A stretch of DNA of 60,179 nucleotides from Alphaproteobacteria bacterium (lineage in GTDB: Bacteria; Pseudomonadota; Alphaproteobacteria; Rs-D84). Below are positions 28,636-37,198 of this stretch, one piece after another. Every line of letters begins with the position of its first letter. The first letter of the stretch is position 1. The stretch covers positions 1-60,179 of the forward strand of contig JAFRSF010000002.1 of the NCBI GenBank assembly GCA_017427715.1. Direction: 5' to 3'. A program made the position numbers and the translations under genes. A model generated the notes under the pieces. The model saw nothing but the letters and a program-made list of their open reading frames with translations, did not search any database and was not told the DNA's origin.

Positions 28636-29463
28636 ATGTCTTTATCTGTAGATCAAGTTTTTATAAAACAATTTGAAGCAGATGTTCATTTGGCTTATCA
28701 GCAAATGGGAACAAAATTGCGTTCTACAATTCGCAGCAAAACCGGTGTTACAGGCACTTCTACAACATTTCAAAAAATTGGCAAAGGCATTGCCAGTACA
28801 AAATCTCGTCATGGCATTGTACCTGTGATGAATTTGAATCATACACCTGTGGAATGTGTCTTGCAGGATTATTATGCAGGTGATTGGATTGATGCTTTGG
28901 ATGAATTGAAAACCAATGTTGATGAACGCCGTGTTGTTGCATCTGCTGGTGCTTATGCATTAGGGCGCAAAACAGATGAATTGATTATTGCTGCAATGAA
29001 TACAGCAACACAATATGTTGGTGATTATTCAACAGGTTTAACAAAATCATTGATAATGAACGCGCTTGAAAAATTAAACGAAAACGATGTGCCAGACGAT
29101 GGTCGCAGATTCGCAATAGTTGGTGTTCATCAATGGAATGAATTGATGGGATTGACTGAATTTGTGTCTGCTGATTATGTTGGTAATGCAACACCATTGA
29201 TTGATGGGTGCGAATCCAGAAAATGGATGGGGGTTAATTGGATTTTATGTAATTCATTACCTTTGGCAAATTCAGATGAACGTGATTGCTTTATTTATCA
29301 TGCATCCAGCATTGGTCATGCGTGTGGTCAAGAAGTTAAAACAGATATTACATGGCATGGCGAACGTGCGGCACACTTTATCAGCAACAGCATGTCCCAA
29401 GGTGCCGTATTGATTGATGCAGAAGGTATTGTTCGTATTAAATGTGATGATAACGCCGCTTAA
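28636..29463 (+). CDS. Phage major capsid protein
   Basis: 275 residues starting MSLSVDQVFIKQFEADVHL. The pattern (GSKLRSTIRSKTGVTG-like N-terminal region, KTNVDERRVVASAGAYALGRKTDELII in the middle) fits the podovirus capsid family found in T7-like and other alphaproteobacterial phages. Its position between scaffold and gp11-like adaptor genes agrees. AAAAGGA precedes the ATG at 28636. It forms the HK97-fold shell if made. No frameshift is seen. Confidence 0.82.
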   Translation: MSLSVDQVFIKQFEADVHLAYQQMGTKLRSTIRSKTGVTGTSTTFQKIGKGIASTKSRHGIVPVMNLNHTPVECVLQDYYAGDWIDALDELKTNVDERRVVASAGAYALGRKTDELIIAAMNTATQYVGDYSTGLTKSLIMNALEKLNENDVPDDGRRFAIVGVHQWNELMGLTEFVSADYVGNATPLIDGCESRKWMGVNWILCNSLPLANSDERDCFIYHASSIGHACGQEVKTDITWHGERAAHFISNSMSQGAVLIDAEGIVRIKCDDNAA

Positions 29464-29489
29464 AATAACACAACCAAAAGGAAAATCAA

Positions 29490-29720
29490 ATGGCATTTCA
29501 AAATAAAAACTTATCTGTGATCGCATACGCAAACGGGTTTACTTTGTGGCATTACAAAGCGAACGAAACGTTGGCAACGATAACAACATCTGGATACTTT
29601 TCCAGTATTCACACATTGATGAACACAGGTGATATTATTTTAATCAACGGTTCTAATGGAACAACTTTGAAATCTATCTCTGTTTCAGATGGTGTTGTTT
29701 CGGTTGCTTCTTTGTCATAA
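29490..29720 (+). CDS. Small phage structural protein
   Basis: 76 residues, beta-rich (SVIAYANGFTLWHYKA, then GDIILINGSNGT). Proteins of this form often lie directly after the capsid gene in podoviruses and may be head decoration or head-fibre bases. AAAAGGA precedes the ATG and the spacing to the capsid gene is 26 nt. The role is inferred from position. Confidence 0.6.
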   Translation: MAFQNKNLSVIAYANGFTLWHYKANETLATITTSGYFSSIHTLMNTGDIILINGSNGTTLKSISVSDGVVSVASLS

Positions 29721-29741
29721 AGATGCGTAATGATGTTTTAC

Positions 29742-29768
29742 AACGGGTCGTCAAAACGGCCCGTTTTA
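29742..29768 (+). terminator. Terminator inside the structural cassette
   Basis: AACGGGTCG-TCAAA-ACGGCCCGTT-like hairpin (one G-U pair) followed by TTTAT. It lies between the small structural gene and the gp11-like gene. Confidence 0.65.
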
Positions 29769-29787
29769 TATTAAATAGGTATAAAAT

Positions 29788-30306
29788 ATGTTTACAAAAA
29801 TAGATTTATGTTCAATGGCATTGTTGAAAATAGGCGAAAAACCCATACAATCTTTAAGTGAAGATTCTGCATCTGCTCAACTGGCCAGAACGTTATTTGA
29901 TGCGGTGGTTGATACATTGTTGTCTATGTTTCCATGGCGTTTTGCAACACAAAAAATTACATTAACCAAAAATACAGATGGTGATTTTGTTATTCCTGCA
30001 AATGTTTTGCGTGTAATAAAAAACGAAGGCAAAATAACAGGTAACAAAATTATTTCGCCAACAGATACGTTGGAAATTATCGCAGTAGTTAGAACAGAAC
30101 CAGAATTATTTCCTGGATATTTTGCAACACTGGTTGCAACAAAACTGGCGACAGAGTTTTGTATTCCGTTAATTGGCGATGTAAATGTATTCAAAATGAT
30201 GACTGCTTTGTACGAATCAGAATATCAATCTGCAAAGTTTATAGACAGCACCACATCTAATCAAGCAAACATAGATGATTTTTCTTTAATAGATTCTAGA
30301 TTTTAA
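29788..30306 (+). CDS. Tail tubular protein A-like adaptor (gp11-like)
   Basis: 172 residues. The opening FTKIDLCSMALLKIGEKPIQSL and LARTLFDAVVDTLLSMFPWRFA are typical of the head-tail adaptor (gp11/tail tubular A) of short-tailed phages. It joins the portal to the tail nozzle. The nozzle gene follows 16 nt downstream. Start by ATG at 29788 with GGTATAAAA just before. Confidence 0.8.
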   Translation: MFTKIDLCSMALLKIGEKPIQSLSEDSASAQLARTLFDAVVDTLLSMFPWRFATQKITLTKNTDGDFVIPANVLRVIKNEGKITGNKIISPTDTLEIIAVVRTEPELFPGYFATLVATKLATEFCIPLIGDVNVFKMMTALYESEYQSAKFIDSTTSNQANIDDFSLIDSRF

Positions 30307-30322
30307 CCCAAGGAGTTTTATC

Positions 30323-32035
30323 ATGGGAAACTTTCTTAAAACACAAAGTATTTTTTCTTGCGGTGAAATATCACCAGATTTTTATGCGCAAAATAATATA
30401 CACGGTGTTGCCAAACTAGAAAATATGGATGTTTTGCAATCTGGGGGTGTAAATCGTAGACCCGGATTGAAAACCATTGGTAATACACATAATGATGCCA
30501 TAATGATTCCGTTTCCAATAAACGAAACAGAAAAATATTTATTGATATTTTATGACAGGGCAATAGATATATATTATAACAATACGAAAATAGAAACAAT
30601 GGCTGCGCCGTGGCGGACGGCTGATTTGCGTACATTGCAATATGCACAAAGATTTAACACAATATTTTTTGTTCATCCAAATTACAGACCATACGTTTTA
30701 ACTAAAAAAGCGAACAGTTTTGATTTGTCTGTTTTTCAGTTTCACGTTAATTCAGATCTTAGTGTAAATATTCCTTTTGTACGTTTTGAAGAAACAGCGG
30801 GTATTTCTTTGATAATTACCAGCAGTGATATTGATTTGAATCATGCCACGTTTACAGCCAGTGCAGATTATTTTACTGCCAATTCTGTAGGACAAAGAAT
30901 AAATGCTATTTCAAAACAATGGGTTGTTGAATCTGTTCAAAATGCACGTGTGGCAATCGTATATACTAACGGAGATTTTTCATTTCCAGGCAGTCCTGTA
31001 TACGCATGGTCTGAAAGTGTTTTTTCAAATAGACGGGGTTGGCCCAGTTGTATAACATTTCATCAAAATAGATTAGTTTTTGCCGGGACACCGTCTTTGC
31101 CAAATGCAGTGTGGTTGTCGAAAACGGGGGATTATTATAATTTTGATGTTGGCACAGGTCTTGATGATGATGCGATTTATACAACATTGTTGTCTGCACA
31201 ACATCATAATATATGCACTTTGGTCAGCAGTGATAAATTACAGGTTCTTACATCCATTGGTGAATGGGCAATTTCAGGAAATCCGTTGACACCATCGTCT
31301 GTAAATATCAAACAACATACATCTGTTGGCAGCATGATGAATAGATATCTGCCACCACAACAAATAGAAGGCAGTACTGTATTCATATCAAAATCAGGCA
31401 AAGACATTCGTGAATTAGATTTGGATGCATTGGGTGAAAATTATAATGCAACAGATTTATGTGTGTTTTCTAAACATCTGATGAACAATCCAATCAGTAT
31501 GGCATATGATGCAAATCGTCATAAATTATTCATAGTAATGTCAAATGGTGATATGGCTTTGTTGCATAAATATTCTAATACAGATATATCTGCATGGGGA
31601 ACGTATAAAACAGATGGACAATTCAAATATGTATGCGTTTTCGATGATGATGTATATGTTATTGTGCAAAGACAAAATGTAAATATGCTTGAAAAATTTG
31701 ATGAAACCTGTCTTTCTGATTCTGTTTCGTACAATTTTTCATATAAAATATCTGGTTGCCCGATTATTGCAAATAATCACAGCCCGAAAAAAATTCGTAT
31801 TCGCAAGATATCATTGCGTGTAATGAATACCAAAACACTGTTTGTAAACGAACATCGTATAAAACTGCCTGATTATATTTATGCGAATAATAATCCGGGA
31901 TACAATGGCGATGTATCAATCAATTTGTTGGGCAGTGAATATAACACGATGCAATCTTTGTGGTCTGTATCCAGCAACGAACAATTACCAGCAACAATAT
32001 TGTCTGTCAGTGTGGATGGATGGTATCAAATATAA
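30323..32035 (+). CDS. Tail nozzle / tail tubular protein B-like
   Basis: 570 residues. The N-terminal motif FSCGEISPDFYAQNN followed by LQSGGVNRRPGLKTIG is the usual opening of the podovirus nozzle/stabilisation family (TxGxLSP...GGVxRRPG). The rest is beta-rich, as expected of a propeller-like tail protein. AAGGAG precedes the ATG at 30323. The frame is intact throughout. Confidence 0.8.
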   Translation: MGNFLKTQSIFSCGEISPDFYAQNNIHGVAKLENMDVLQSGGVNRRPGLKTIGNTHNDAIMIPFPINETEKYLLIFYDRAIDIYYNNTKIETMAAPWRTADLRTLQYAQRFNTIFFVHPNYRPYVLTKKANSFDLSVFQFHVNSDLSVNIPFVRFEETAGISLIITSSDIDLNHATFTASADYFTANSVGQRINAISKQWVVESVQNARVAIVYTNGDFSFPGSPVYAWSESVFSNRRGWPSCITFHQNRLVFAGTPSLPNAVWLSKTGDYYNFDVGTGLDDDAIYTTLLSAQHHNICTLVSSDKLQVLTSIGEWAISGNPLTPSSVNIKQHTSVGSMMNRYLPPQQIEGSTVFISKSGKDIRELDLDALGENYNATDLCVFSKHLMNNPISMAYDANRHKLFIVMSNGDMALLHKYSNTDISAWGTYKTDGQFKYVCVFDDDVYVIVQRQNVNMLEKFDETCLSDSVSYNFSYKISGCPIIANNHSPKKIRIRKISLRVMNTKTLFVNEHRIKLPDYIYANNNPGYNGDVSINLLGSEYNTMQSLWSVSSNEQLPATILSVSVDGWYQI

Positions 32036-32049
32036 AAAGGAGATTTAAT

Positions 32050-32397
32050 ATGGGACAATTGATATCAGATGTAACCAAGGTTCTTGATTACAAAGAATCC
32101 AAAAGAAATGCTGAAAATGAACGTCAAAAGATTTTGGCAGATATTGCAGCAGATGAAAGAACAAAAAATAATTTAATAAAAAAGGTTTTAGCGGGACAGC
32201 GCGCAAAATATGGTGCCAGTGGTAATTCGGGTAACAGTTTTTCTGAAAATGCTGTATTAAAACGTTTGCGTGATGAAACTGCAGAACCATACGAAACTAA
32301 ACGTCAAGAAAACATTGATAAAATCATAAAAACAAAGGTAAAAAAACCTAACTTGTTAAAAAATTGGTTATCCAGTATAGATAAAATAGCAGGATAG
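32050..32397 (+). CDS. Small charged phage protein, possible internal virion protein
   Basis: 115 residues, helical, Lys/Glu/Asn-rich, with a Gly/Ser-rich hinge in the middle (GASGNSGNSF). AAAGGAG precedes the ATG at 32050. Its place between the nozzle and terminase genes suggests an internal or ejected protein, but no motif proves this. Confidence 0.55.
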   Translation: MGQLISDVTKVLDYKESKRNAENERQKILADIAADERTKNNLIKKVLAGQRAKYGASGNSGNSFSENAVLKRLRDETAEPYETKRQENIDKIIKTKVKKPNLLKNWLSSIDKIAG

Positions 32398-32438
32398 GGT
32401 GTTGATGTACAATATAAAAAAACAGGTGAAATATACAA

Positions 32439-33041
32439 ATGTTGACAACTTCTGCGGCATTTAATTTTTTGGATGCTTGGAACGCGATATTAGGTTTTCA
32501 AACACCAGAGCATCATAAAACAATAATGCAATTTCTGATAGACGTGTTAAACGATACACCTCACCGGGGATTATTGAATGCATTCAGGCATTCTGGAAAA
32601 TCAACGGTTGTTGGTATATTTGCAGCATGTGTGCTGTATCATATACCAGAAACCAGAATATTGATATTGTCTGCTGAAAGTGGTCTGGCATCGCGGATGG
32701 TTTCCCATATTAAAAACATTTTGGAAAACCATCCTTGGTGTGTTGATATTTTACCTGATGTAAAAAAAGAATGGGGCAGGCACAAAATAACAATAAAACG
32801 TCCCATAGGAATCAGAGAACCTTCTGTTATATGTCAGGGTATATCTGGCAATATTACTGGTATGCGATCAGATTTGATAATTTGTGATGATGTAGAAGTT
32901 CCAAACACATGTAATACACAGCACAAAAGAGATAATTTAAGAGAAAGATTACGTGAGTTAGATTTTATATTATCTCCGCATGGTACAATGATTTATATTG
33001 GAACCCCACACACCAAAGATACAATATATCAAATTGCGTGA
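32439..33041 (+). pseudogene. Phage terminase large subunit, N-terminal ATPase half
   Basis: 200 residues. Walker A-like RHSGKST (about 47-53), Walker B LIICDDVE (about 145-152) and the coupling motif IYIGTPHTKDT near the end make a complete terminase ATPase domain. The frame stops at TGA (33039-33041), right after DTIYQIA. The nuclease domain lies on the same strand at 36330-37178. If residues after TIYQI are joined to the downstream half, the result is a normal full-length terminase. So a 3.3 kb block interrupts one gene. The half-protein could still be made, because its promoter side is undamaged. Confidence 0.85.
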
Positions 33042-33046
33042 TTTGT

Positions 33047-33685
33047 TTATTTATGTGAAATAACTGCGCGCAATTTGGATAACATTTCTTGACCAGTTTC
33101 CCCGAACATAGGTAAATACATTTCAAAATCCAACATGTTTGCCTGAATCAAAGCGCGATTACGTTCTGTTGTTGGTTCTGATATTAATTTTTGTGCGGTA
33201 TCCCAATTATTATATGCGCGGGCTGTACGTGAAACTGTATCCCATTTAGTTAATAAATCATTATTGCCAGCCAAAGCGGTTTTTATATCATCAATCCAAC
33301 CGCTGCCAAATTTTTGAACAAATGGCAGCCGTTTAATTTTATCCAGATTTTCTGGATTTGGTGCAAAGTCATCCAGCATATTTTGTAACTCTTGGATTTC
33401 GTCTTCAGTCAAAGATGAATTTATTTCTGCACCAAACATCATACCACCATAAGGCAGCAAATTGTTATCAATAGAATCCATAGGGGTCTTGCCACTGCGC
33501 AAATTGTTAATATGTTCAACCAATTTATCCCCAGTAGGCAAAGCAGACAATGCAGTTAAAACATCTTCTTCGTCAGATTCTTGCAGAAATACCTGGTTAA
33601 CGGCTGCCCAACCGCCGGTTATTACGTGTTCTTGGCGATATAGATTCAATAACCGTTGTGCTGTAACGACAATATGTTGTTGCAT
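33047..33685 (-). CDS. Unknown protein in the block that splits the terminase
   Basis: 212 residues, acidic, mostly helical, without signal peptide or membrane segment. GGGGGG lies about 8 nt before the ATG at 33685. It follows the XRE regulator gene by 27 nt, so they are probably co-transcribed. Its stop codon lies 6 nt beyond the terminase half's stop on the opposite strand. I recognise no family. It could be a partner or effector of the regulator. Confidence 0.6.
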   Translation of the reverse strand: MQQHIVVTAQRLLNLYRQEHVITGGWAAVNQVFLQESDEEDVLTALSALPTGDKLVEHINNLRSGKTPMDSIDNNLLPYGGMMFGAEINSSLTEDEIQELQNMLDDFAPNPENLDKIKRLPFVQKFGSGWIDDIKTALAGNNDLLTKWDTVSRTARAYNNWDTAQKLISEPTTERNRALIQANMLDFEMYLPMFGETGQEMLSKLRAVISHK

Positions 33686-33712
33686 ATATTATCCCCCCTG
33701 GTGACAAGATTG

Positions 33713-34720
33713 CTATTGCATGACAATCATAACAATTTTGTGCATTACTTTTCCGGTAATCTTTTCTTCTGGATTAGATAAGTGACCATATAATTTGCCT
33801 TTGCTGTCTTGGCATACCAAAGCAATTTGGGCGACAATTGAACTGTCTTCGGTCAAAGTATCAAAATCATCTTCTAAAAATACTGCTAGATCACCAACGG
33901 ATGGGGTTGTATTTGCATCGGCAAACACATAAGATTTTTCTGGTATAAATCCACCCAATCTTTTGGAATTTGGTATTACAGCATAAACGTCACAACAACC
34001 TTCCAAAGAGGCCGGTGCAACAATCATAGATTCATCAGATTTTTTGAATTTGATGCTTTTACCAGAAGGTGTTCCAAACACAGGAACCAATTTTTTACGT
34101 GCGTTGTCATACATCTGCGCCCCATACAATCCGCAACGACTATCTAAACTGGATGCAGGATTACAGGGTTCCAACACAGATTTTACACGTTCTTTGACTT
34201 TGTTAATTTGTTTGTTTAATTCACCAGATTTGTACAATCTGGTAATTTCATCAAACAGGCCGGACGTTGTGTACCCAAATGCCTTGGCTAAATCATCAAT
34301 TTCGTTTTCGTATACTTCGCGTTGTCCAACTTCAACTTTGTGATACACAGACAAAGTCATGTTTGCATCCTTGGCGGCTTCTGCAATGGTTTTGTCTGCC
34401 AATTGACGAATTTTACGCAATCCGCTGCCGAATATTTTTAGACCGCTACCTTCGTTGTCTGTTAAACGACGTTTGATTTCGTTTTGCCATTTATCCGCAT
34501 ACGCATCGGTTTCATGAATGAATAAATCAGATAATTTGCATCCCAAAATAGAACATACGTTTAATAACTGTTTTTGATTCAGTCGGCGTACACCCTTTTC
34601 AATTTTGGATACAGCAGACAAAGATAAATTAGAACGTCTTGCCAATTCCGTCATTCGCATACCTTTGCCAATACGGATACTTCTGATGTTATTAGGAAAT
34701 ATAATTTCTTCTTGGGCCAT
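33713..34720 (-). CDS. XRE-family regulator with two HTH domains and S24-like C-terminus
   Basis: 335 residues. The first helix-turn-helix is about 8-65 (MTELARRSNLSLSAVSKIE); a second one lies at about 100-155 (IAEAAKDANMTLSVYHKVE). The last 130 residues resemble the S24/LexA fold: IPNSKRLGGFIPEKSYVFAD followed by VGDLAVFLEDD aligns with the GDSMEP...GDLVLV pattern, with Ser kept but the motif degenerate. Such proteins repress phage or SOS-type promoters and may self-cleave. AAGGAG precedes the ATG and a promoter lies at 34749-34777. Its place inside the phage cassette makes it a candidate regulator of that cassette. Confidence 0.75.
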   Translation of the reverse strand: MAQEEIIFPNNIRSIRIGKGMRMTELARRSNLSLSAVSKIEKGVRRLNQKQLLNVCSILGCKLSDLFIHETDAYADKWQNEIKRRLTDNEGSGLKIFGSGLRKIRQLADKTIAEAAKDANMTLSVYHKVEVGQREVYENEIDDLAKAFGYTTSGLFDEITRLYKSGELNKQINKVKERVKSVLEPCNPASSLDSRCGLYGAQMYDNARKKLVPVFGTPSGKSIKFKKSDESMIVAPASLEGCCDVYAVIPNSKRLGGFIPEKSYVFADANTTPSVGDLAVFLEDDFDTLTEDSSIVAQIALVCQDSKGKLYGHLSNPEEKITGKVMHKIVMIVMQ

Positions 34721-34748
34721 AGCAAACTCCTTGAAATACGTTGTTTAA

Positions 34749-34777
34749 ATGATAGTCAATTTTTATTATTTTATCAA
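34749..34777 (-). promoter_or_regulatory. Promoter of the XRE regulator gene
   Basis: On the minus strand, TTGATA (34777-34772), a 17-nt spacer and TATCAT (34754-34749), about 28 nt before the start codon. Confidence 0.6.
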
Positions 34778-34786
34778 GAAAAATAA

Positions 34787-36331
34787 TTATATAAAATCGT
34801 CTGGGACATCACTGACATCAGGAACCGCAGAATTATCAGAATCTGACTGTGAAACAAATTGATTGTTGTGTTCTTCTGGTACAGGATGTAGTTCAAATTG
34901 GTTAAGATTGTCAAACAGATAATACTCACCAATGAAACTTAGATGCACAGTTTCTGGTTTTCCATGACGGTTTTTAGCAATGATAATATCCGCTTTGTTT
35001 TTTGAATTATCAAATCTTTTTTGCCAATTTTGCATAGCGTTTTCAGATGCGGTCCCTGATAATTTTTGGTCTGGTGCGCGGTCTTTAAGATAATATTCTT
35101 CGCGATAGGTAAACATAACAATATCCGCATCTTGTTCAATAGAACCAGATTCACGTAAATCTGATAACACAGGTCTTTTATCATCGCGTTGTTCAACACT
35201 GCGCGATAATTGGGACAAAGCAATCACAGGAACATCTAATTCTTTGGCCAAAATCTTTAATCCACGCGTAATTTCAGATAATTCTTGAACACGATTGTCG
35301 TTATGCTTTCCACCAGGTGAAGTCATTAACTGTAGATAATCAATAACAATCAAAGCAATTCCGCCAGATTGGCGTGCAATACGGCGTGCGCGTGTTTTTA
35401 TCATGGCTACAGACATATTTGCGGTATCATCTATGATTAAAGGCAATTTTGACAAAGCACTAGCATACTGTGACATTTTCATAATTTCTTCGTCCGTCAA
35501 ATTACCTTCGCGCATATTTGATGCAGGTACTTTGGACTGAGATGACAGTATGCGCTGAGCCAACTGTTGATGAGACATTTCTAAGCTAAAGAACATAACA
35601 GCACCACGATATTGATTATTAGCACGTCCGTTAAATATTGCATTTGCAGCATTGAATGCGATATTCATGGCCAGTGTCGTCTTACCCATACCAGGACGTC
35701 CAGCAATAATCAGCAAATCCGAATGATGCAATCCACTGATGGATTTATCTAATTCATCAAGGCCTGTGGTTAAACCTGATAATTTGCCGTCTGCTTTGTA
35801 TGCGATTTCCGCTTCTGCCAAAGCACCTTTTAATGCATCTGCCAAAGATACAACATTGCGTTCTGATTTGCCAGTAGAAGCCAGATTGAACAATTGTTGT
35901 TCTGCTGTTTCTATCTGTGCATTGACAGTTTTATCCAGGTTTTCAGTATATGCATCATCTATCATGCTGTGTCCAAGATTGATTAAATCACGGCGCCTGG
36001 CGGAATCAAAAACGATTTGTGCATAATGTTCAACATTTACCACCGTTGAGCCAGCTGATGCCAATTTGGATAGATATTCAACACCACCGACACTGTCCAG
36101 GACACCTTGCTGTTCAAGATATTTTTTTATTGTGATGATATCAAACGGAATGCCGGATTCGAATTGGCGCAAAGCCAATTTATATATTTCTTGGTGTGCA
36201 GGATGTGAAAAATGTTCAGGCAATAAAAAATCTGATACAGATTCCAAAGCGCGATTGTTCATCAAAACCGCAGCCAAAATTGCTTGTTCGGCTTCTAGAT
36301 TCATAGGTAAAGTTTTCGGAGTAAAGTCCAT
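34787..36331 (-). CDS. dnaB: Replicative DNA helicase DnaB
   Basis: 514 residues. The N-terminal domain opens MNLEAEQAILAAVLMNNRALE, the cellular DnaB signature. The RecA-like domain carries Walker A GRPGMGKTT, Walker B ALIVIDYLQL, and the DnaB motif ALSQLSRSVEQR and DLRESGSIEQDAD. It unwinds DNA at the replication fork and loads primase. The sequence looks like the alphaproteobacterial chromosomal enzyme rather than a phage helicase, so it may be the cell's essential copy. Its start codon overlaps the start of the terminase C-half on the other strand, and its promoter lies inside that half. Confidence 0.93.
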   Translation of the reverse strand: MDFTPKTLPMNLEAEQAILAAVLMNNRALESVSDFLLPEHFSHPAHQEIYKLALRQFESGIPFDIITIKKYLEQQGVLDSVGGVEYLSKLASAGSTVVNVEHYAQIVFDSARRRDLINLGHSMIDDAYTENLDKTVNAQIETAEQQLFNLASTGKSERNVVSLADALKGALAEAEIAYKADGKLSGLTTGLDELDKSISGLHHSDLLIIAGRPGMGKTTLAMNIAFNAANAIFNGRANNQYRGAVMFFSLEMSHQQLAQRILSSQSKVPASNMREGNLTDEEIMKMSQYASALSKLPLIIDDTANMSVAMIKTRARRIARQSGGIALIVIDYLQLMTSPGGKHNDNRVQELSEITRGLKILAKELDVPVIALSQLSRSVEQRDDKRPVLSDLRESGSIEQDADIVMFTYREEYYLKDRAPDQKLSGTASENAMQNWQKRFDNSKNKADIIIAKNRHGKPETVHLSFIGEYYLFDNLNQFELHPVPEEHNNQFVSQSDSDNSAVPDVSDVPDDFI

Positions 36332-37178
36332 GTCTTTTAGATTAAACGAAAATTTAAATAATTCAATACCTTTTTTAATTGGTTATAAGCAATTAAAGAT
36401 ACCCATTATGGATAATGCTGGAAATCCGGCATGGCCAGAAATGTTTTCTTTGGAAAAAATACAAGAATTACAACAAATTGTTGGTCATAGACATTTTTCT
36501 GCGCAAATGATGTTAGAATACATCCCTGATGAAAAAGTTTGTTTAGATCCAGGTGCATTAACATTTTATGATGATGATTTGGATAATCGAACATGTCTGT
36601 TGGGACAACACAGAATTACAGGGTGTTGTACATATTGGGACCCTTCTTCTGGACGCAGCGCGTCAGACGGCAGTGTATGCGTATTGGTTTATCGTGATGA
36701 TAAAAATCGAACTGCTTTTGTTCATGATATATTGTATATGGTTGTTTCTGATGATGATGTTCATCCTTTGGCAACACAATGTGAAAATGTTTTGTCATTT
36801 ATGCAGAAACATAAACTGAACACAATAGGTATAGAAATAAACGGTATCGGCAATGCGTTACCGGAAATACTCAGAAATATCGCCACTGCACAGCATTTTT
36901 CAATACATATTTTACAAATTGCTAATCACACTAAAAAAGAAACAAGGATATTAAATGCAATAGAACCCATGTTGACCACGGGGCGCTTGTTCATGCGAAA
37001 CACAATTAAACAATCCATGCTGTTATCTGAAATGTTATCTTGGATCCCAGTTGGTTCCAGAGAACACGATGATGGTTTGGATGCCTTGGCTGGTGCGTTG
37101 GCTATGCAGCCATCACCAATCAGACCTATGATAAACCATAATGGTTTAATCAAAGCAAATACAGAATTTAAAATATAA
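36330..37178 (+). pseudogene. Phage terminase large subunit, C-terminal nuclease half
   Basis: About 282 residues. It contains the link GYKQLKIPIMDNAGNPAWP, then an RNase H-like nuclease domain with acidic motifs YWDPSSGRSASDGS, TIGIEINGIG and HDDGLDALAGAL. It continues the ATPase half at 32439-33041. It has its own possible start: ATG at 36330 with GGAG 8 nt before, so it may be translated separately. The frame is open further upstream, but that part is antisense to dnaB. Portal gene follows 20 nt downstream. Confidence 0.82.
36339..36366 (-). promoter_or_regulatory. Predicted dnaB promoter, inside terminase coding sequence
   Basis: On the minus strand, TTGAAT (36366-36361), a 16-nt spacer and TAATCT (36344-36339). 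The dnaB ATG follows after 7 nt, again a leaderless arrangement, with no Shine-Dalgarno. Confidence 0.5.
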
Positions 37179-37198
37179 TTAAACAAAAGGAAAAATAA

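Noticed and set aside
36066..36329. Upstream extension of the terminase C-half frame
   Set aside because: It is antisense to dnaB coding sequence and shows no phage similarity. The ATG at 36330 with GGAG is the better start.
34787..36331. dnaB as a phage replication gene
   Set aside because: Its N-terminal and motif sequence resemble the cellular alphaproteobacterial helicase at full length, and it faces opposite to the phage genes. A phage origin is not fully excluded.
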